Shown here: positions 25,496 to 33,733 of the stretch, piece after piece
Position numbering within the stretch: the stretch's first letter is position 1
Layout: each line of letters begins with the position of its first letter
DNA from: DASVDE01 sp963740065
GTDB lineage: Bacteria; Actinomycetota; Thermoleophilia; Solirubrobacterales; 70-9
Reading direction: 5' to 3'
Length of the DNA stretch: 53,441 nt
Assembly (NCBI GenBank): GCA_963740065.1
Contig: CAVUCS010000010.1
Span: forward strand, 1 to 53,441
The notes under the pieces: generated by a model
What the model was told of the DNA's origin: nothing
Databases searched by the model: none
What the model saw: the letters and a program-made list of their open reading frames with translations, nothing else
Position numbers and translations under genes: made by a program

Positions 25496-26362
25496 ATGCC
25501 GCAACGCCACAAGGACGTTCCTTCCGAGGAGGATCTCTACGCGCCGATCGAGTGGAGCAGCGTCGCCGAGTACGACGACATTCGCTACGAGAAGGCCGAT
25601 GGGATCGCCAAGATCACGATCAACCGCCCCGAAGTTCGCAACGCCTTTCGACCGCAAACGCTGATCGAGATCTCCTCGGCGCTGGAGCTGGCGCGCGAGG
25701 ACACCGAGATCGGCGTGATCGTCCTCACCGGGGAGGGCGAGAAGGCGTTCTGCGCGGGCGGCGATCAAAACGTGCGCGGCGACACCGGCTACGTCGCCGA
25801 AGGCGGCTCCCTCGGCCGCTTTCACGTCACCGACCTGCAGGTACAGATGCGACGCCTCCCCAAGCCGGTGGTGGCGATGGTCGCCGGCCACGCTGCCGGC
25901 GGCGGCCATGTCCTCCACGTCTGCTGCGATCTGACGATCGCCGCCGACAACGCCCGCTTCGGGCAGACCGGCCCGCGAGTCGGCTCCTGGGATGGCGGCT
26001 TCGGCGCCTCTCTCCTCCGCGACCTGGTCGGCACCAAGAAGGCGAAGGAGTTCTGGCTGTTGTGCCGTCAGTACGACGCCGAACAGGCCCTGCAGATGGG
26101 GCTGGTCAACACCGTAGTCCCGCTCGATCGCCTCGAGGCGGAAACCGTCGCCTGGTGCCGCGAGATGCTCGCTCTCTCACCCTTCGCCCTGCGCCTGGTT
26201 AAGGCCAGCTTCAACGCCCACGAGGATGGCTACGCCGGCATCCAACAGTTGGCCCACGACGCCAACCTCCTCTTCTACGGAAACGAAGAGGCCCGCGAAG
26301 GCCGCGAGGCATTCAAGGAAAAGCGGGTGCCCGACTTCTCCAAGTTCCCCAAGCGACCATGA
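25496..26362 (+). CDS. menB: 1,4-dihydroxy-2-naphthoyl-CoA synthase
   Basis: Crotonase-family ring closure of succinylbenzoyl-CoA in menaquinone synthesis. About 288 residues. Visible: IAKITINRPEVRNAFRP, CAGGDQNVRGDTGYV, the oxyanion-hole stretch VAMVAGHAAGGGHVLHVCCD, and FGQTGPRVGSWDGGFGASLL, all characteristic of MenB and not of general enoyl-CoA hydratases. The ATG at 25496 is preferred; a GTG three codons upstream is also possible. It overlaps menA as ATGA and diverges from menE. Confidence 0.93.
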   Translation: MPQRHKDVPSEEDLYAPIEWSSVAEYDDIRYEKADGIAKITINRPEVRNAFRPQTLIEISSALELAREDTEIGVIVLTGEGEKAFCAGGDQNVRGDTGYVAEGGSLGRFHVTDLQVQMRRLPKPVVAMVAGHAAGGGHVLHVCCDLTIAADNARFGQTGPRVGSWDGGFGASLLRDLVGTKKAKEFWLLCRQYDAEQALQMGLVNTVVPLDRLEAETVAWCREMLALSPFALRLVKASFNAHEDGYAGIQQLAHDANLLFYGNEEAREGREAFKEKRVPDFSKFPKRP

Positions 26363-27240
26363 GGATTTGGCTGATGGCGGCACGGCCGCGGACGCTCCCC
26401 GCCGCAATAGCGCCGGTGCTGGTCGGGACGGCGGCGGCGGTCCAGTGGTTCGGCAGCCTGCCGCGAACGGGCGCCTTCGTCGCCGCCCTGATCGGGTCGA
26501 TCTTCATCCAGATCGGAACCAACCTGGCCAACGACTACTCAGATGCGCGCCGGGGCGCCGATACCGCCGATCGCCTCGGACCCGTGCGGGTGACCTCCTC
26601 GGGGTTGGTGACGCCGACGCGGGTGCTGCGTGCGACCTGGGTGGCATTCGCGATCGCCATCGTCTGCGGCATCTATCTGGCTGTGGTCGCCGGAGTCATA
26701 ATCCTGGCGGTTGGCGCGGTGTCGATCACCGCGGGGGTGCTGTACACGGGTGGGCCGCGGCCGTACGGCTATGCGGGTTTGGGCGAAATTTTCGTTTTTC
26801 TCTTCTTCGGCCTGGTCGCGGTCAATGGGTCCTACTACGTCCAGATTGAGCACCTCGACGCGCTGCCGTTAGGGCTCTCGATCTCGATCGGGTTCCTGGC
26901 GACGGCGATCCTCGTCGTCAACAACGTGCGCGACATCGAAACCGACAGGCGCGCCGAGAAGATGACGCTGGCGGTGCGGATGGGGCGCCACAACGCGGTT
27001 GTCCTCTTCCGGGCGTTGGTGCTGGGAGCTTTCCTCGTCCTGCCCATCTCCCTCGCTGGTGGCGATTCAAGCGCGCTGCCATTGATCGGCTTTCTCGCGC
27101 TACCGCTGGCGATTGGGCCCCTGCGGGCGATGTCAAACCGGACCGATGGGCCGGCGCTGAACCGGGCGCTGGCGGGGACCGGGACGCTACTCGCCGCCTT
27201 CAGCTTGCTGGTCTCGGCGGGCCTACTTTTCTCTGCCTAA
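26359..27240 (+). CDS. menA: 1,4-dihydroxy-2-naphthoate polyprenyltransferase
   Basis: UbiA-family membrane prenyltransferase that attaches the isoprenoid tail to DHNA. 293 residues with about eight to nine membrane helices. The first Asp-rich motif is NLANDYSDARRGAD (about 54-67) and the second is NNVRDIETDRRAEKMTLAVR (about 187-206), both binding Mg-diphosphate. The N-terminal ARPRTLPAAIAPVLVGTA is typical of MenA. Coupled to menB (ATGA), it is followed by a 72-base spacer containing a palindromic repeat before menC. Confidence 0.92.
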   Translation: MRIWLMAARPRTLPAAIAPVLVGTAAAVQWFGSLPRTGAFVAALIGSIFIQIGTNLANDYSDARRGADTADRLGPVRVTSSGLVTPTRVLRATWVAFAIAIVCGIYLAVVAGVIILAVGAVSITAGVLYTGGPRPYGYAGLGEIFVFLFFGLVAVNGSYYVQIEHLDALPLGLSISIGFLATAILVVNNVRDIETDRRAEKMTLAVRMGRHNAVVLFRALVLGAFLVLPISLAGGDSSALPLIGFLALPLAIGPLRAMSNRTDGPALNRALAGTGTLLAAFSLLVSAGLLFSA

Positions 27241-27247
27241 CCCTCGT

Positions 27248-27294
27248 CGGTGCAACGCAAATGCCATCTATTCCATGGCCTATGCGTTGCACCG
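27248..27294. repeat. Palindromic repeat, copy 1 (GGTGCAACGCA arm)
   Basis: Perfect 12-bp arms CGGTGCAACGCA (27248-27259) and TGCGTTGCACCG (27283-27294), with an inner GCCAT/ATGGC stem, in the menA-menC gap. The same arm recurs inside a glycosyltransferase gene at 36145-36193 as a 15-bp perfect inverted repeat, so this is a dispersed element and not a one-off stem. There is no T-run. Confidence 0.7.
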
Positions 27295-27312
27295 AGGTGA
27301 GATGCTGTTGGT

Positions 27313-28371
27313 GTGCGCATCGCGTCGGTTGAGGTCATCCCCTACGCGCTCCCTTTTCGCGAGCCATACGTAACCGCGCGCGGCCGCCTCGACCGCCGTG
27401 AAATGGTGCTGCTGCGCCTGCGCGACGAAGACGGTCTGACGGGCCTCGGCGAAGCGGTGCCGCTCTCGCTGCGCGCCGGCGCGCCGCTGGCGCAAGTGGT
27501 CTCCGAGCTGGATGGCCTGAGCGAATTGGATGCACTCGACGAGGCGGTGCTGAGAAATGGCGCCGTGGGGCTGTCCGCCCCGGCCCGCTGCGCGGCGCTC
27601 ACCGCCCTAATGGACTTGCGAGGGCAGCGGGCGACGGGCGCTCGCCCCTCTCCCCTCGCCGAATCGACTCCGGTGCCGTGCAACGCGACTCTCATCGCCG
27701 GCGAGCCCGGCGATGTCGCCGCCGACGCGCTGCGGTGGGCGGAAGACGGCTTCACCACGTTCAAGCTGAAGTTGGGTGGCGGCAATGACGTTGGGCAGGT
27801 GAAGGCCGTGCGGGAAGCGGTCGGCCCCGAGGCCCGCATCCGGGTGGACGCCAATGGAACCTGGAGCTCAGAGACCGCCAAACAGACCATGTCCCACCTG
27901 GAAGAACTTGACATTGAGCTTGCCGAACAGCCTGTCTCGACCCTTGAGGAGGCAGTTGAACTCGCCGGCTCCACCTCGATACCGATTGCCGGCGACGAGA
28001 GCATCGAGAGTCGCGCCGATGCCGAGCGAGCGCTGGCAATGGGCGCCTGCAAGATGACGGGGATAAAGCTGTCAAAGGTGGGTGGCCCTGAGGAGGCGAT
28101 CGAGATCGCCGAGATCCTTCCCTCCTATCTGACCAGCGCCCTGGACGGGCCAGTCGGGATAGCTGCGGCGGCACAAGTCGCACAGACGCTGCGAGAATCG
28201 GCCGGCGGCGAAGGGCTCGACCTCGCCCACGGGCTCGCCACCCAACGTCTCTTCGCCTCGACGATCGCCTCCACCGAGTGTGAGCTGCGCAACGGGATGC
28301 TCTACCCGCCCGACGGCCCCGGGCTCGGTGTAGAGATTGACGAGACGGCGCTCGACGCCCACCGCCTTTAG
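27313..28371 (+). CDS. menC: o-Succinylbenzoate synthase (enolase superfamily)
   Basis: Dehydrates SHCHC to o-succinylbenzoate in menaquinone synthesis. 352 residues from a GTG at 27313. Enolase-superfamily (muconate-lactonizing subgroup) residues are visible: KLKLGGG with the KxK acid/base pair (about 155), RIRVDANGTW, LAEQP and IAGDES as the three metal ligands, and IKLSKVGGPEEA with the second catalytic lysine. Dipeptide epimerases look alike, but the position between menA and menD settles the assignment. A second in-frame GTG candidate lies close by. Confidence 0.88.
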   Translation: MRIASVEVIPYALPFREPYVTARGRLDRREMVLLRLRDEDGLTGLGEAVPLSLRAGAPLAQVVSELDGLSELDALDEAVLRNGAVGLSAPARCAALTALMDLRGQRATGARPSPLAESTPVPCNATLIAGEPGDVAADALRWAEDGFTTFKLKLGGGNDVGQVKAVREAVGPEARIRVDANGTWSSETAKQTMSHLEELDIELAEQPVSTLEEAVELAGSTSIPIAGDESIESRADAERALAMGACKMTGIKLSKVGGPEEAIEIAEILPSYLTSALDGPVGIAAAAQVAQTLRESAGGEGLDLAHGLATQRLFASTIASTECELRNGMLYPPDGPGLGVEIDETALDAHRL

Positions 28372-28377
28372 CCGCGC

Positions 28378-28416
28378 GGGGCGACTTGGTCGCGGTATGC
28401 GCAACTAAGTCGCCCC
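28378..28416. repeat. Inverted repeat GGGGCGACTT / AAGTCGCCCC
   Basis: 10-bp perfect arms (28378-28387 and 28407-28416), extended by GT/AC after one mismatch, in the 60-base gap between menC and menD. The core GCGACTT/AAGTCGC recurs inside menF (30963-30999). It could fold in the transcript just upstream of the menD GTG start. No T-run follows. Confidence 0.6.
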
Positions 28417-28431
28417 AAATAGGCTCAGCGG

Positions 28432-30138
28432 GTGGATCCGACCAACGCCAACACCGCGCTCGCCTCCGCCTTCGTCGAGGAACTGGCGCGCTGCGGCGTG
28501 CGGCACGCGGTGCTCTCCCCCGGATCCCGCTCTACGCCGCTCGCGGTAGCGCTCTGGCGACAGCCGGAGATCGACGTGACGGTAATCGTCGATGAGCGGT
28601 CAGCCGCCTTCTTTGCGCTGGGGGCGGCGCAGGCGACCCGGACCCCGGTGGCGATGCTCTGCACGTCTGGAACCGCGGCGGCCAACTTTCATCCCGCAAT
28701 TTGCGAGGCGGATGAATCGGGGGTGCCGGTGATCGCCCTGACGGCCGATCGCCCCCCGGAGCTGCGCGGGATTGGGGCCGGGCAGACAATCGACCAGCTC
28801 AAGCTCTATGGCGACTCGGTTCGCTGGTTCTGCGAAGTGGGCACCCACGCGGCCGACGATGATGGGCTTTTGCACTACCGCTCGCTCGCCTGCCGCGCTT
28901 TTGCCGCCGCGCGTGGAGAATCGCGCCCCGGACCGGTCCACCTCAACCTCCCCTGGCGCGAGCCGTTGGCGCCATCGCCTGTCGCCGGCGCGGTGACGGC
29001 GACCGACCCGCGGGCTCTCGACGGCCGCGGAGAACGGCCGTTGACGGCGGTGACTCCGATCGACCTGGAGCCGTCGGAGTTCCTACTCGAGGAAGTCGCC
29101 AAACACATCCGCGACGCCCGATCCGGTGTGATCGTCGCCGGTCGCCAGCTCGACCCCGAGCTGCGTGAGCCGCTCGCTCGCCTAGCCGCCGCCGCCGGCT
29201 ATCCGATCCTCGCCGAACCGACCTCGCAACTGCGCTGCGGGCCGCACGACCGCTCTCACGTGATCACCGCCTATGACCGCCTACTGCGCGATGAGGGATT
29301 CCGCGGACGCCTCAATCCCGACCTGATTCTGCGCTTCGGCGAGATGCCCACCAGCAAGCCGCTGCGCAGTTGGCTAGCCGATTCCGAGGGTGACCAGATC
29401 GTCGTCGATCCCCGCGGGGGCTGGAACGAACCAACGCGCAAGGCGGCGGCCATCCTCCGCGCTGATCCCACGGAGCTGGCCTCCGGCTGGGCTGCGCGAC
29501 TCGGCGACGAAGAGCGCGAAGCTCCCGCCGAGTGGCTGGAAGGCGAGCAGGCGTCCCGAGAGGCGATCGAGGCCGAATTCGCCGGTCGGGACGAACCGAC
29601 CGAGGCGGGCCTACAGCTCGCCCTCGGCGCGACCTACCGCGACGGCGACCTCATCTACACCGCGTCGAGCATGCCGATCCGCGACCAGGAAGCCTTCCTG
29701 CCCGCGACCGATGCCGACGCCCTCTTCCTTTGCAACCGCGGGGCAAACGGCATCGACGGCCTCATCTCATCCGGGATCGGCGCCGCGCACTCGACCGGCC
29801 GCCCGACGACGATCGTCACCGGCGACCTCGGCCTCCTCCACGACATCGGCGGTCTTGCTTCCTTGCGCGACGTTTCCACTCCGGTTCGCATCGTCGTCAT
29901 CGACAACAACGGCGGCGGCATCTTCCACCGATTGCCGCAGGCAAGCGCCCTGCCCGAGGGAGAGTTTGAGGCCCTGCTCGGCACCCCACGTGGCGTCAGC
30001 GTCGAGAAGGCCGCCGACCTCTTTGGCCTCATGCACAACAAGGTCGAGACCATGTCCCAACTACCGGCTGCCCTCGCCGACCACACCGGCCTGATCGAAG
30101 TCCCGGTCAGTCGGCCAACAGCGGCAGAAGGGCGTTGA
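28432..30138 (+). CDS. menD: SHCHC synthase (menaquinone biosynthesis MenD)
   Basis: ThDP-dependent 2-oxoglutarate decarboxylase that adds a succinyl unit to isochorismate. 568 residues from a GTG at 28432. N-terminal TNANTALASAFVEELARCG, LSPGSRSTPLAVAL, VDERSAAFFALG with the cofactor-activating Glu, LCTSGTAAANFHPA, ALTADRPPELRG; C-terminal ThDP site TGDLGLLHDIGGLASLR and VVIDNNGGGIFHRLPQ. All are MenD hallmarks. Its 3' end overlaps the convergent menF by 32 bases, so the two mRNAs are antisense over that stretch. Confidence 0.95.
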   Translation: MDPTNANTALASAFVEELARCGVRHAVLSPGSRSTPLAVALWRQPEIDVTVIVDERSAAFFALGAAQATRTPVAMLCTSGTAAANFHPAICEADESGVPVIALTADRPPELRGIGAGQTIDQLKLYGDSVRWFCEVGTHAADDDGLLHYRSLACRAFAAARGESRPGPVHLNLPWREPLAPSPVAGAVTATDPRALDGRGERPLTAVTPIDLEPSEFLLEEVAKHIRDARSGVIVAGRQLDPELREPLARLAAAAGYPILAEPTSQLRCGPHDRSHVITAYDRLLRDEGFRGRLNPDLILRFGEMPTSKPLRSWLADSEGDQIVVDPRGGWNEPTRKAAAILRADPTELASGWAARLGDEEREAPAEWLEGEQASREAIEAEFAGRDEPTEAGLQLALGATYRDGDLIYTASSMPIRDQEAFLPATDADALFLCNRGANGIDGLISSGIGAAHSTGRPTTIVTGDLGLLHDIGGLASLRDVSTPVRIVVIDNNGGGIFHRLPQASALPEGEFEALLGTPRGVSVEKAADLFGLMHNKVETMSQLPAALADHTGLIEVPVSRPTAAEGR

Positions 30139-31486
30139 GCTTTACCTCGGTTTCGGCGAGCTCGGCTGCCGGGTCGGACCCGGCTACCACGCCGACCCCG
30201 GCGTAGAGGTGAGCCTCGCGGTCGCGGAGGAGAGCACTGCGCAGGGCGACGCAGAACTCACCGTCTTCGGTCGCGTCCATCCACCCGACGGGCCCGGCGT
30301 ACCAGCCGCGGTCCATTTCCTCCAGCTCGGCGATCGCCGGAGCGACCTGGGGCCATGGCTCGCCACCGACCGCGGGAGTCGGATGCAGGAGACCCGCCAG
30401 CTCGATCGCTGAGCGCGGCTCGGCGAGCTGGGCGATCACCGGGGTGGCGAGATGTTGGATGTTGGCGACCTTGACTATCTCCGGTTCGGGCGCCGCTTCC
30501 ACCCAAACCGCGTGCGGGCGCAATGCGCGCACGATCCGCTCGGCGACTATCCGCTGCTCGCGGCGGTCCTTGTCGCTGCGCAGCAGCTGCTCGGCGAGGT
30601 GATCGTCGACCGCCGGATCGGAGCTGCGCCGGGTTGAGCCGGCGAGCGCCACCGTGGAGACGCTTGCCCCCGAGCGACGCACCAACAGCTCCGGACTGGC
30701 GCCGATAAAAGCCGCCTCCGGCGTGCCGCAGCAAAAGCAGAAACATGAGGGGAACTGCTCCCGCATCGCGCCGAAGAGCGGCGCTGGATCGTGAGCGGCG
30801 CCGGCGTCGACGACAACCTCCCGGGCGAGCACGATCTTGCTCATCTCCCCCTCCCCGATCCGACGCGTAGCCGCGGCCACAGCCCGCTCGAAGTCGCCGG
30901 GCGGGCGGGCGCTGCGAATCTCAGGTCTGGCGGTGGGATGTGGGTCCAGCAACGGCATTCCGCTGCGACTTAACCTCGCTATTCGAGGAAAAGTCGCAGT
31001 GGAGCTTGGCCGGCCGGGCTCGACCACCGCGTTGACGGTGAGGTAGGTCCGATCTCCACTGCGGCAGATCGACAGCTCCGGGAGGACCATCGAACCCGGA
31101 GCGAGCGAAGACCAGGACGAAGTGGCCCCGCCTTCGTCGTCGAAGGCAAAGCCGCCCACCCAAACCGGCCCCGCGCCGGGCGGCAGCCCGGGAGGCTCGT
31201 CGAGAATCGGGTCGCCCATCGTCCCCAGGCACTCGCGGGCCACATCAGAGAACCGCCCCTTCCCGCGCGATGTCGCCTCGTGGGCGACTCCGAGCGTCGC
31301 GAGCGCGAACTCACGGTCCGGCTGCTCCCAGCAGAACCAACGGTCCGAGGCGAGGCGGGATGCGAATACGGCGGCGCAGGGATCGTCGATCTCGGCTTCG
31401 ACCGTGACGCTGACGAGGGTCCGCCGGCCGCGACTCGCGGCAACCTCGATTCCTTCCCGCAGGCGCTCAGTCGCTGCCGCGACCAA
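30107..31486 (-). CDS. menF: Isochorismate synthase
   Basis: Chorismate to isochorismate, the entry to menaquinone synthesis. 459 residues from a TTG at 31486 that overlaps the ilvN end by 20 bases; a later start cannot be excluded. The C-terminal chorismate-utilising domain shows GEMSKIVLAREVVVD, FIGASPELLVRR, ALAGSTRR, HLATPVIAQL, LHPTPAVGGEPW and YAGPVGWMDATEDGEFCVAL, the typical order. Residues about 163-177 (TATFPRIARLSRSGM) are encoded by a palindromic insertion at 30963-30999 in a variable linker. It reads convergently to menD and follows ilvBN, so its expression may be tied to valine/leucine genes. Confidence 0.92.
   Translation of the reverse strand: MVAAATERLREGIEVAASRGRRTLVSVTVEAEIDDPCAAVFASRLASDRWFCWEQPDREFALATLGVAHEATSRGKGRFSDVARECLGTMGDPILDEPPGLPPGAGPVWVGGFAFDDEGGATSSWSSLAPGSMVLPELSICRSGDRTYLTVNAVVEPGRPSSTATFPRIARLSRSGMPLLDPHPTARPEIRSARPPGDFERAVAAATRRIGEGEMSKIVLAREVVVDAGAAHDPAPLFGAMREQFPSCFCFCCGTPEAAFIGASPELLVRRSGASVSTVALAGSTRRSSDPAVDDHLAEQLLRSDKDRREQRIVAERIVRALRPHAVWVEAAPEPEIVKVANIQHLATPVIAQLAEPRSAIELAGLLHPTPAVGGEPWPQVAPAIAELEEMDRGWYAGPVGWMDATEDGEFCVALRSALLRDREAHLYAGVGVVAGSDPAAELAETEVKLNALLPLLAD
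30963..30999. repeat. Inverted repeat inside menF
   Basis: Arms CTGCGACTT (30963-30971) and AAGTCGCAG (30991-30999) with an inner CCTCG/CGAGG stem, giving a 14-bp interrupted hairpin. It lies in frame within a linker of menF. The outer arm shares GCGACTT with the menC-menD repeat. Confidence 0.6.
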
Positions 31487-32012
31487 TCGCGATCTCGCCC
31501 GTGCGAACCATCTCGATCAGGCCGTGAGGGCGGACCATCCGCTCGAATGCCTCGATCTTGTCGGCGGATCCGGTCACCTCAATCGTCATCGTGCGCCGAG
31601 CGACGTCAACGATTCTGGCCCGAAAGATCTCCGCGAACTGAATGATCTCAGCCCGGTTTTCGACCGCGGCGGAGACTTTGAACATCGCCATCTCCCGCGC
31701 CACCGTCTCCTCCGGCTCCATGTCGCGGATTTTCAGCACGTTGACCAGCTTGTGCAGTTGCTTGGTCACCTGATCGATCGGATGGACCGCGCCGTCGAGA
31801 GTGAGGGTGACCCGAGAGATACTGGGGTCGTCGGTCGGGCCGACCGCGAGGGTGTCGATATTGAAACCGCGGCGCGAGAAAAGACCCGCGATCCGCGCCA
31901 ACACGCCAGGTTTGTTCTCGACCAGGATCGAAAGGATGTGCTTGCGCCCGCTGAGCTGCCCGGAGATATGCAGGTCCTCCAGTCTCACCAGCTGCGGAGT
32001 TCCCGCCTCCAT
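31467..32012 (-). CDS. ilvN: Acetolactate synthase, regulatory small subunit
   Basis: Regulatory partner of IlvB that gives valine feedback control. 181 residues: N-terminal ACT domain (about 25-95, HILSILVENKPGVLARIAGL and FNIDTLAVGPTDDPSISR) and the C-terminal IlvN domain (about 98-175, MFKVSAAVENRAEIIQFAEI). It overlaps the ilvB stop by one base (TGATG), standard for ilvBN pairs. Its last codons overlap the start of menF. Confidence 0.94.
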   Translation of the reverse strand: MEAGTPQLVRLEDLHISGQLSGRKHILSILVENKPGVLARIAGLFSRRGFNIDTLAVGPTDDPSISRVTLTLDGAVHPIDQVTKQLHKLVNVLKIRDMEPEETVAREMAMFKVSAAVENRAEIIQFAEIFRARIVDVARRTMTIEVTGSADKIEAFERMVRPHGLIEMVRTGEIAIGRGSD

Positions 32013-33709
32013 CAGCTCACCGCCTTCGGGGCCTCAACCATGTCGCGAGCGGCCTGACCCGGAGGAATCATCGGGTAGCAGTTCTCTTCCTGGGCGACGC
32101 GCACATCGAGCAGCACCGGGCCGTCAGTCTTCAGCGCTTCGACCATCGTCCCCTCCAGCTCATCGGAGTTCTCGCAGCGCATACCGGTAGCTCCGAACGC
32201 CTCAGCCAGCTTCACCCAGTCCGGACTGGCGCCCATCTCCACCGAGCTGTAGCGGCGATCCCAGAACAGCTCTTGCCACTGGCGGACCATGCCCATGTAG
32301 CCGTTGTTCATCAAGAAGACCTTGACCGGGATGTCCTCGGCGACGCAGGTGGCCAGCTCCTGGCAATTCATGATCAAGCTGCCGTCACCGGCGAGACAGA
32401 CGACATCGTCGTCGGGGCAGGCGACCTTGGCGCCGACCGCGGCCGGCAGGCCGAAGCCCATCGTCCCCAGTCCCCCGGAGTTGATCCAACGGCGGGGCTT
32501 TTCGAAGCCGTAGTACTGGGCCGCCCACATCTGGTGCTGACCGACATCCGACGTGATGATCGCGTCGCCCTTGGTCGCCCGGTGCATCGCCTCGATCATG
32601 AACTGGGGCTTGATCTCGCCGTCGACGCCCGGCTCGTAGCGCAGCGGGTGCTCATCCCGCCAAGTGTCGAGCTGCTTCCACCAGGCATCGAGTCGCGAGG
32701 AGTCGGTTTGCAGCGCCCTGTACTCGCGAGTCAGCTCCGGCAGGATCAACTTGACGTCACCGACGATCGGGATGTGAGCGCCGACGTTCTTGGATATCTC
32801 CGCCGGGTCGATGTCGATGTGGATGACTTTCGCGTGCGGCGCGAACTCGGCGAGCTTGCCGGTGATCCGGTCGTCGAATCGCGCACCGACCGCGACGATC
32901 AGGTCGGCGCTGTCCATCGCCCAGTTGGCGGCCACCGTGCCGTGCATTCCCAGCATGCCCAGCCACTGCTCGTTGGAAGCGGGAAAACCGCCCAGGCCCA
33001 TCAGGGTCGAAGTGACCGGGAAGCGGTCCGCGGCGGCCAGCTCGCGCAGTTCCTCGGAGGCATTGCCGTTGATTACGCCGCCACCGGTATAGAGGATCGG
33101 ACGCGCCGCGCCGGCCAACGCTTTGGCGGCGATCCTGATCTGTTTGACGTTGCCGCCGGAAGAAGGTTTGTAGCCCGGCAGTTCGACCGGCTCGGTGCGC
33201 GGCTGGTAATCGATGTCCGCGCGCGAAAGATCCTGGGGGATGTCGAGCAGCACCGGTCCGGGACGCCCGGTTGAGGCGACGTGGAAAGCCTCGTGCACGT
33301 ACTCGGGGATCTGGCGCGGGTCGGTGACCTGGAAGGAGTGCTTGACGAAGGGCAGCGTCGCCCCGAGGATGTCGGCCTCCTGGAAGCCGTCGGTGCCGAT
33401 CAGCTCGGTCCGAACCTGACCGGTGACGAAGACGGTCGGCACCGAGTCCATCATCGCGTCGGCGATCGCCGTCACCAGGTTCGTCGCGCCCGGCCCTGAG
33501 GTGGCGAAGGCGACGCCGACTTTGCCGGAAGCCTTCGCGTAGCCCTCAGCCGCGTGCCCCCCGCCCTGCTCGTGGCGAACCTGGATATGGCGGAATCCGG
33601 CATCGACGAGCGCGTCGTAGGTGGGCAGGTTCGCCCCACCGGGGATGCCGAAGATGTGTTCGACACCTTCGGCCTTGAGGCTCTCCATCAACGCGTCAGC
33701 GGCTCGCAT
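32012..33709 (-). CDS. ilvB: Acetolactate synthase, catalytic large subunit
   Basis: ThDP/FAD enzyme making acetolactate or acetohydroxybutyrate, the first common step of branched-chain amino acid synthesis. 565 residues: FGIPGGANLPTYDAL, RHEQGGGHAAEGYA with the catalytic Glu (about 47), TSGPGATNLVTAIADA, FAD-region GARFDDRITGKLAEFAP, and the ThDP/Mg motif LAGDGSLIMNCQELATCVAE ending in NN. It starts 24 bases after the sulfoquinovose synthase gene on the same strand, with no leader peptide in that gap, so any attenuator would have to lie inside that gene. Confidence 0.95.
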   Translation of the reverse strand: MRAADALMESLKAEGVEHIFGIPGGANLPTYDALVDAGFRHIQVRHEQGGGHAAEGYAKASGKVGVAFATSGPGATNLVTAIADAMMDSVPTVFVTGQVRTELIGTDGFQEADILGATLPFVKHSFQVTDPRQIPEYVHEAFHVASTGRPGPVLLDIPQDLSRADIDYQPRTEPVELPGYKPSSGGNVKQIRIAAKALAGAARPILYTGGGVINGNASEELRELAAADRFPVTSTLMGLGGFPASNEQWLGMLGMHGTVAANWAMDSADLIVAVGARFDDRITGKLAEFAPHAKVIHIDIDPAEISKNVGAHIPIVGDVKLILPELTREYRALQTDSSRLDAWWKQLDTWRDEHPLRYEPGVDGEIKPQFMIEAMHRATKGDAIITSDVGQHQMWAAQYYGFEKPRRWINSGGLGTMGFGLPAAVGAKVACPDDDVVCLAGDGSLIMNCQELATCVAEDIPVKVFLMNNGYMGMVRQWQELFWDRRYSSVEMGASPDWVKLAEAFGATGMRCENSDELEGTMVEALKTDGPVLLDVRVAQEENCYPMIPPGQAARDMVEAPKAVS

Positions 33710-33733
33710 AGGACGGCGATGGTACCAGCGGGC

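Noticed and set aside
33710..33733. Attenuator before ilvB
   Set aside because: The 24-base gap to the upstream gene holds no leader ORF and no run of branched-chain codons.
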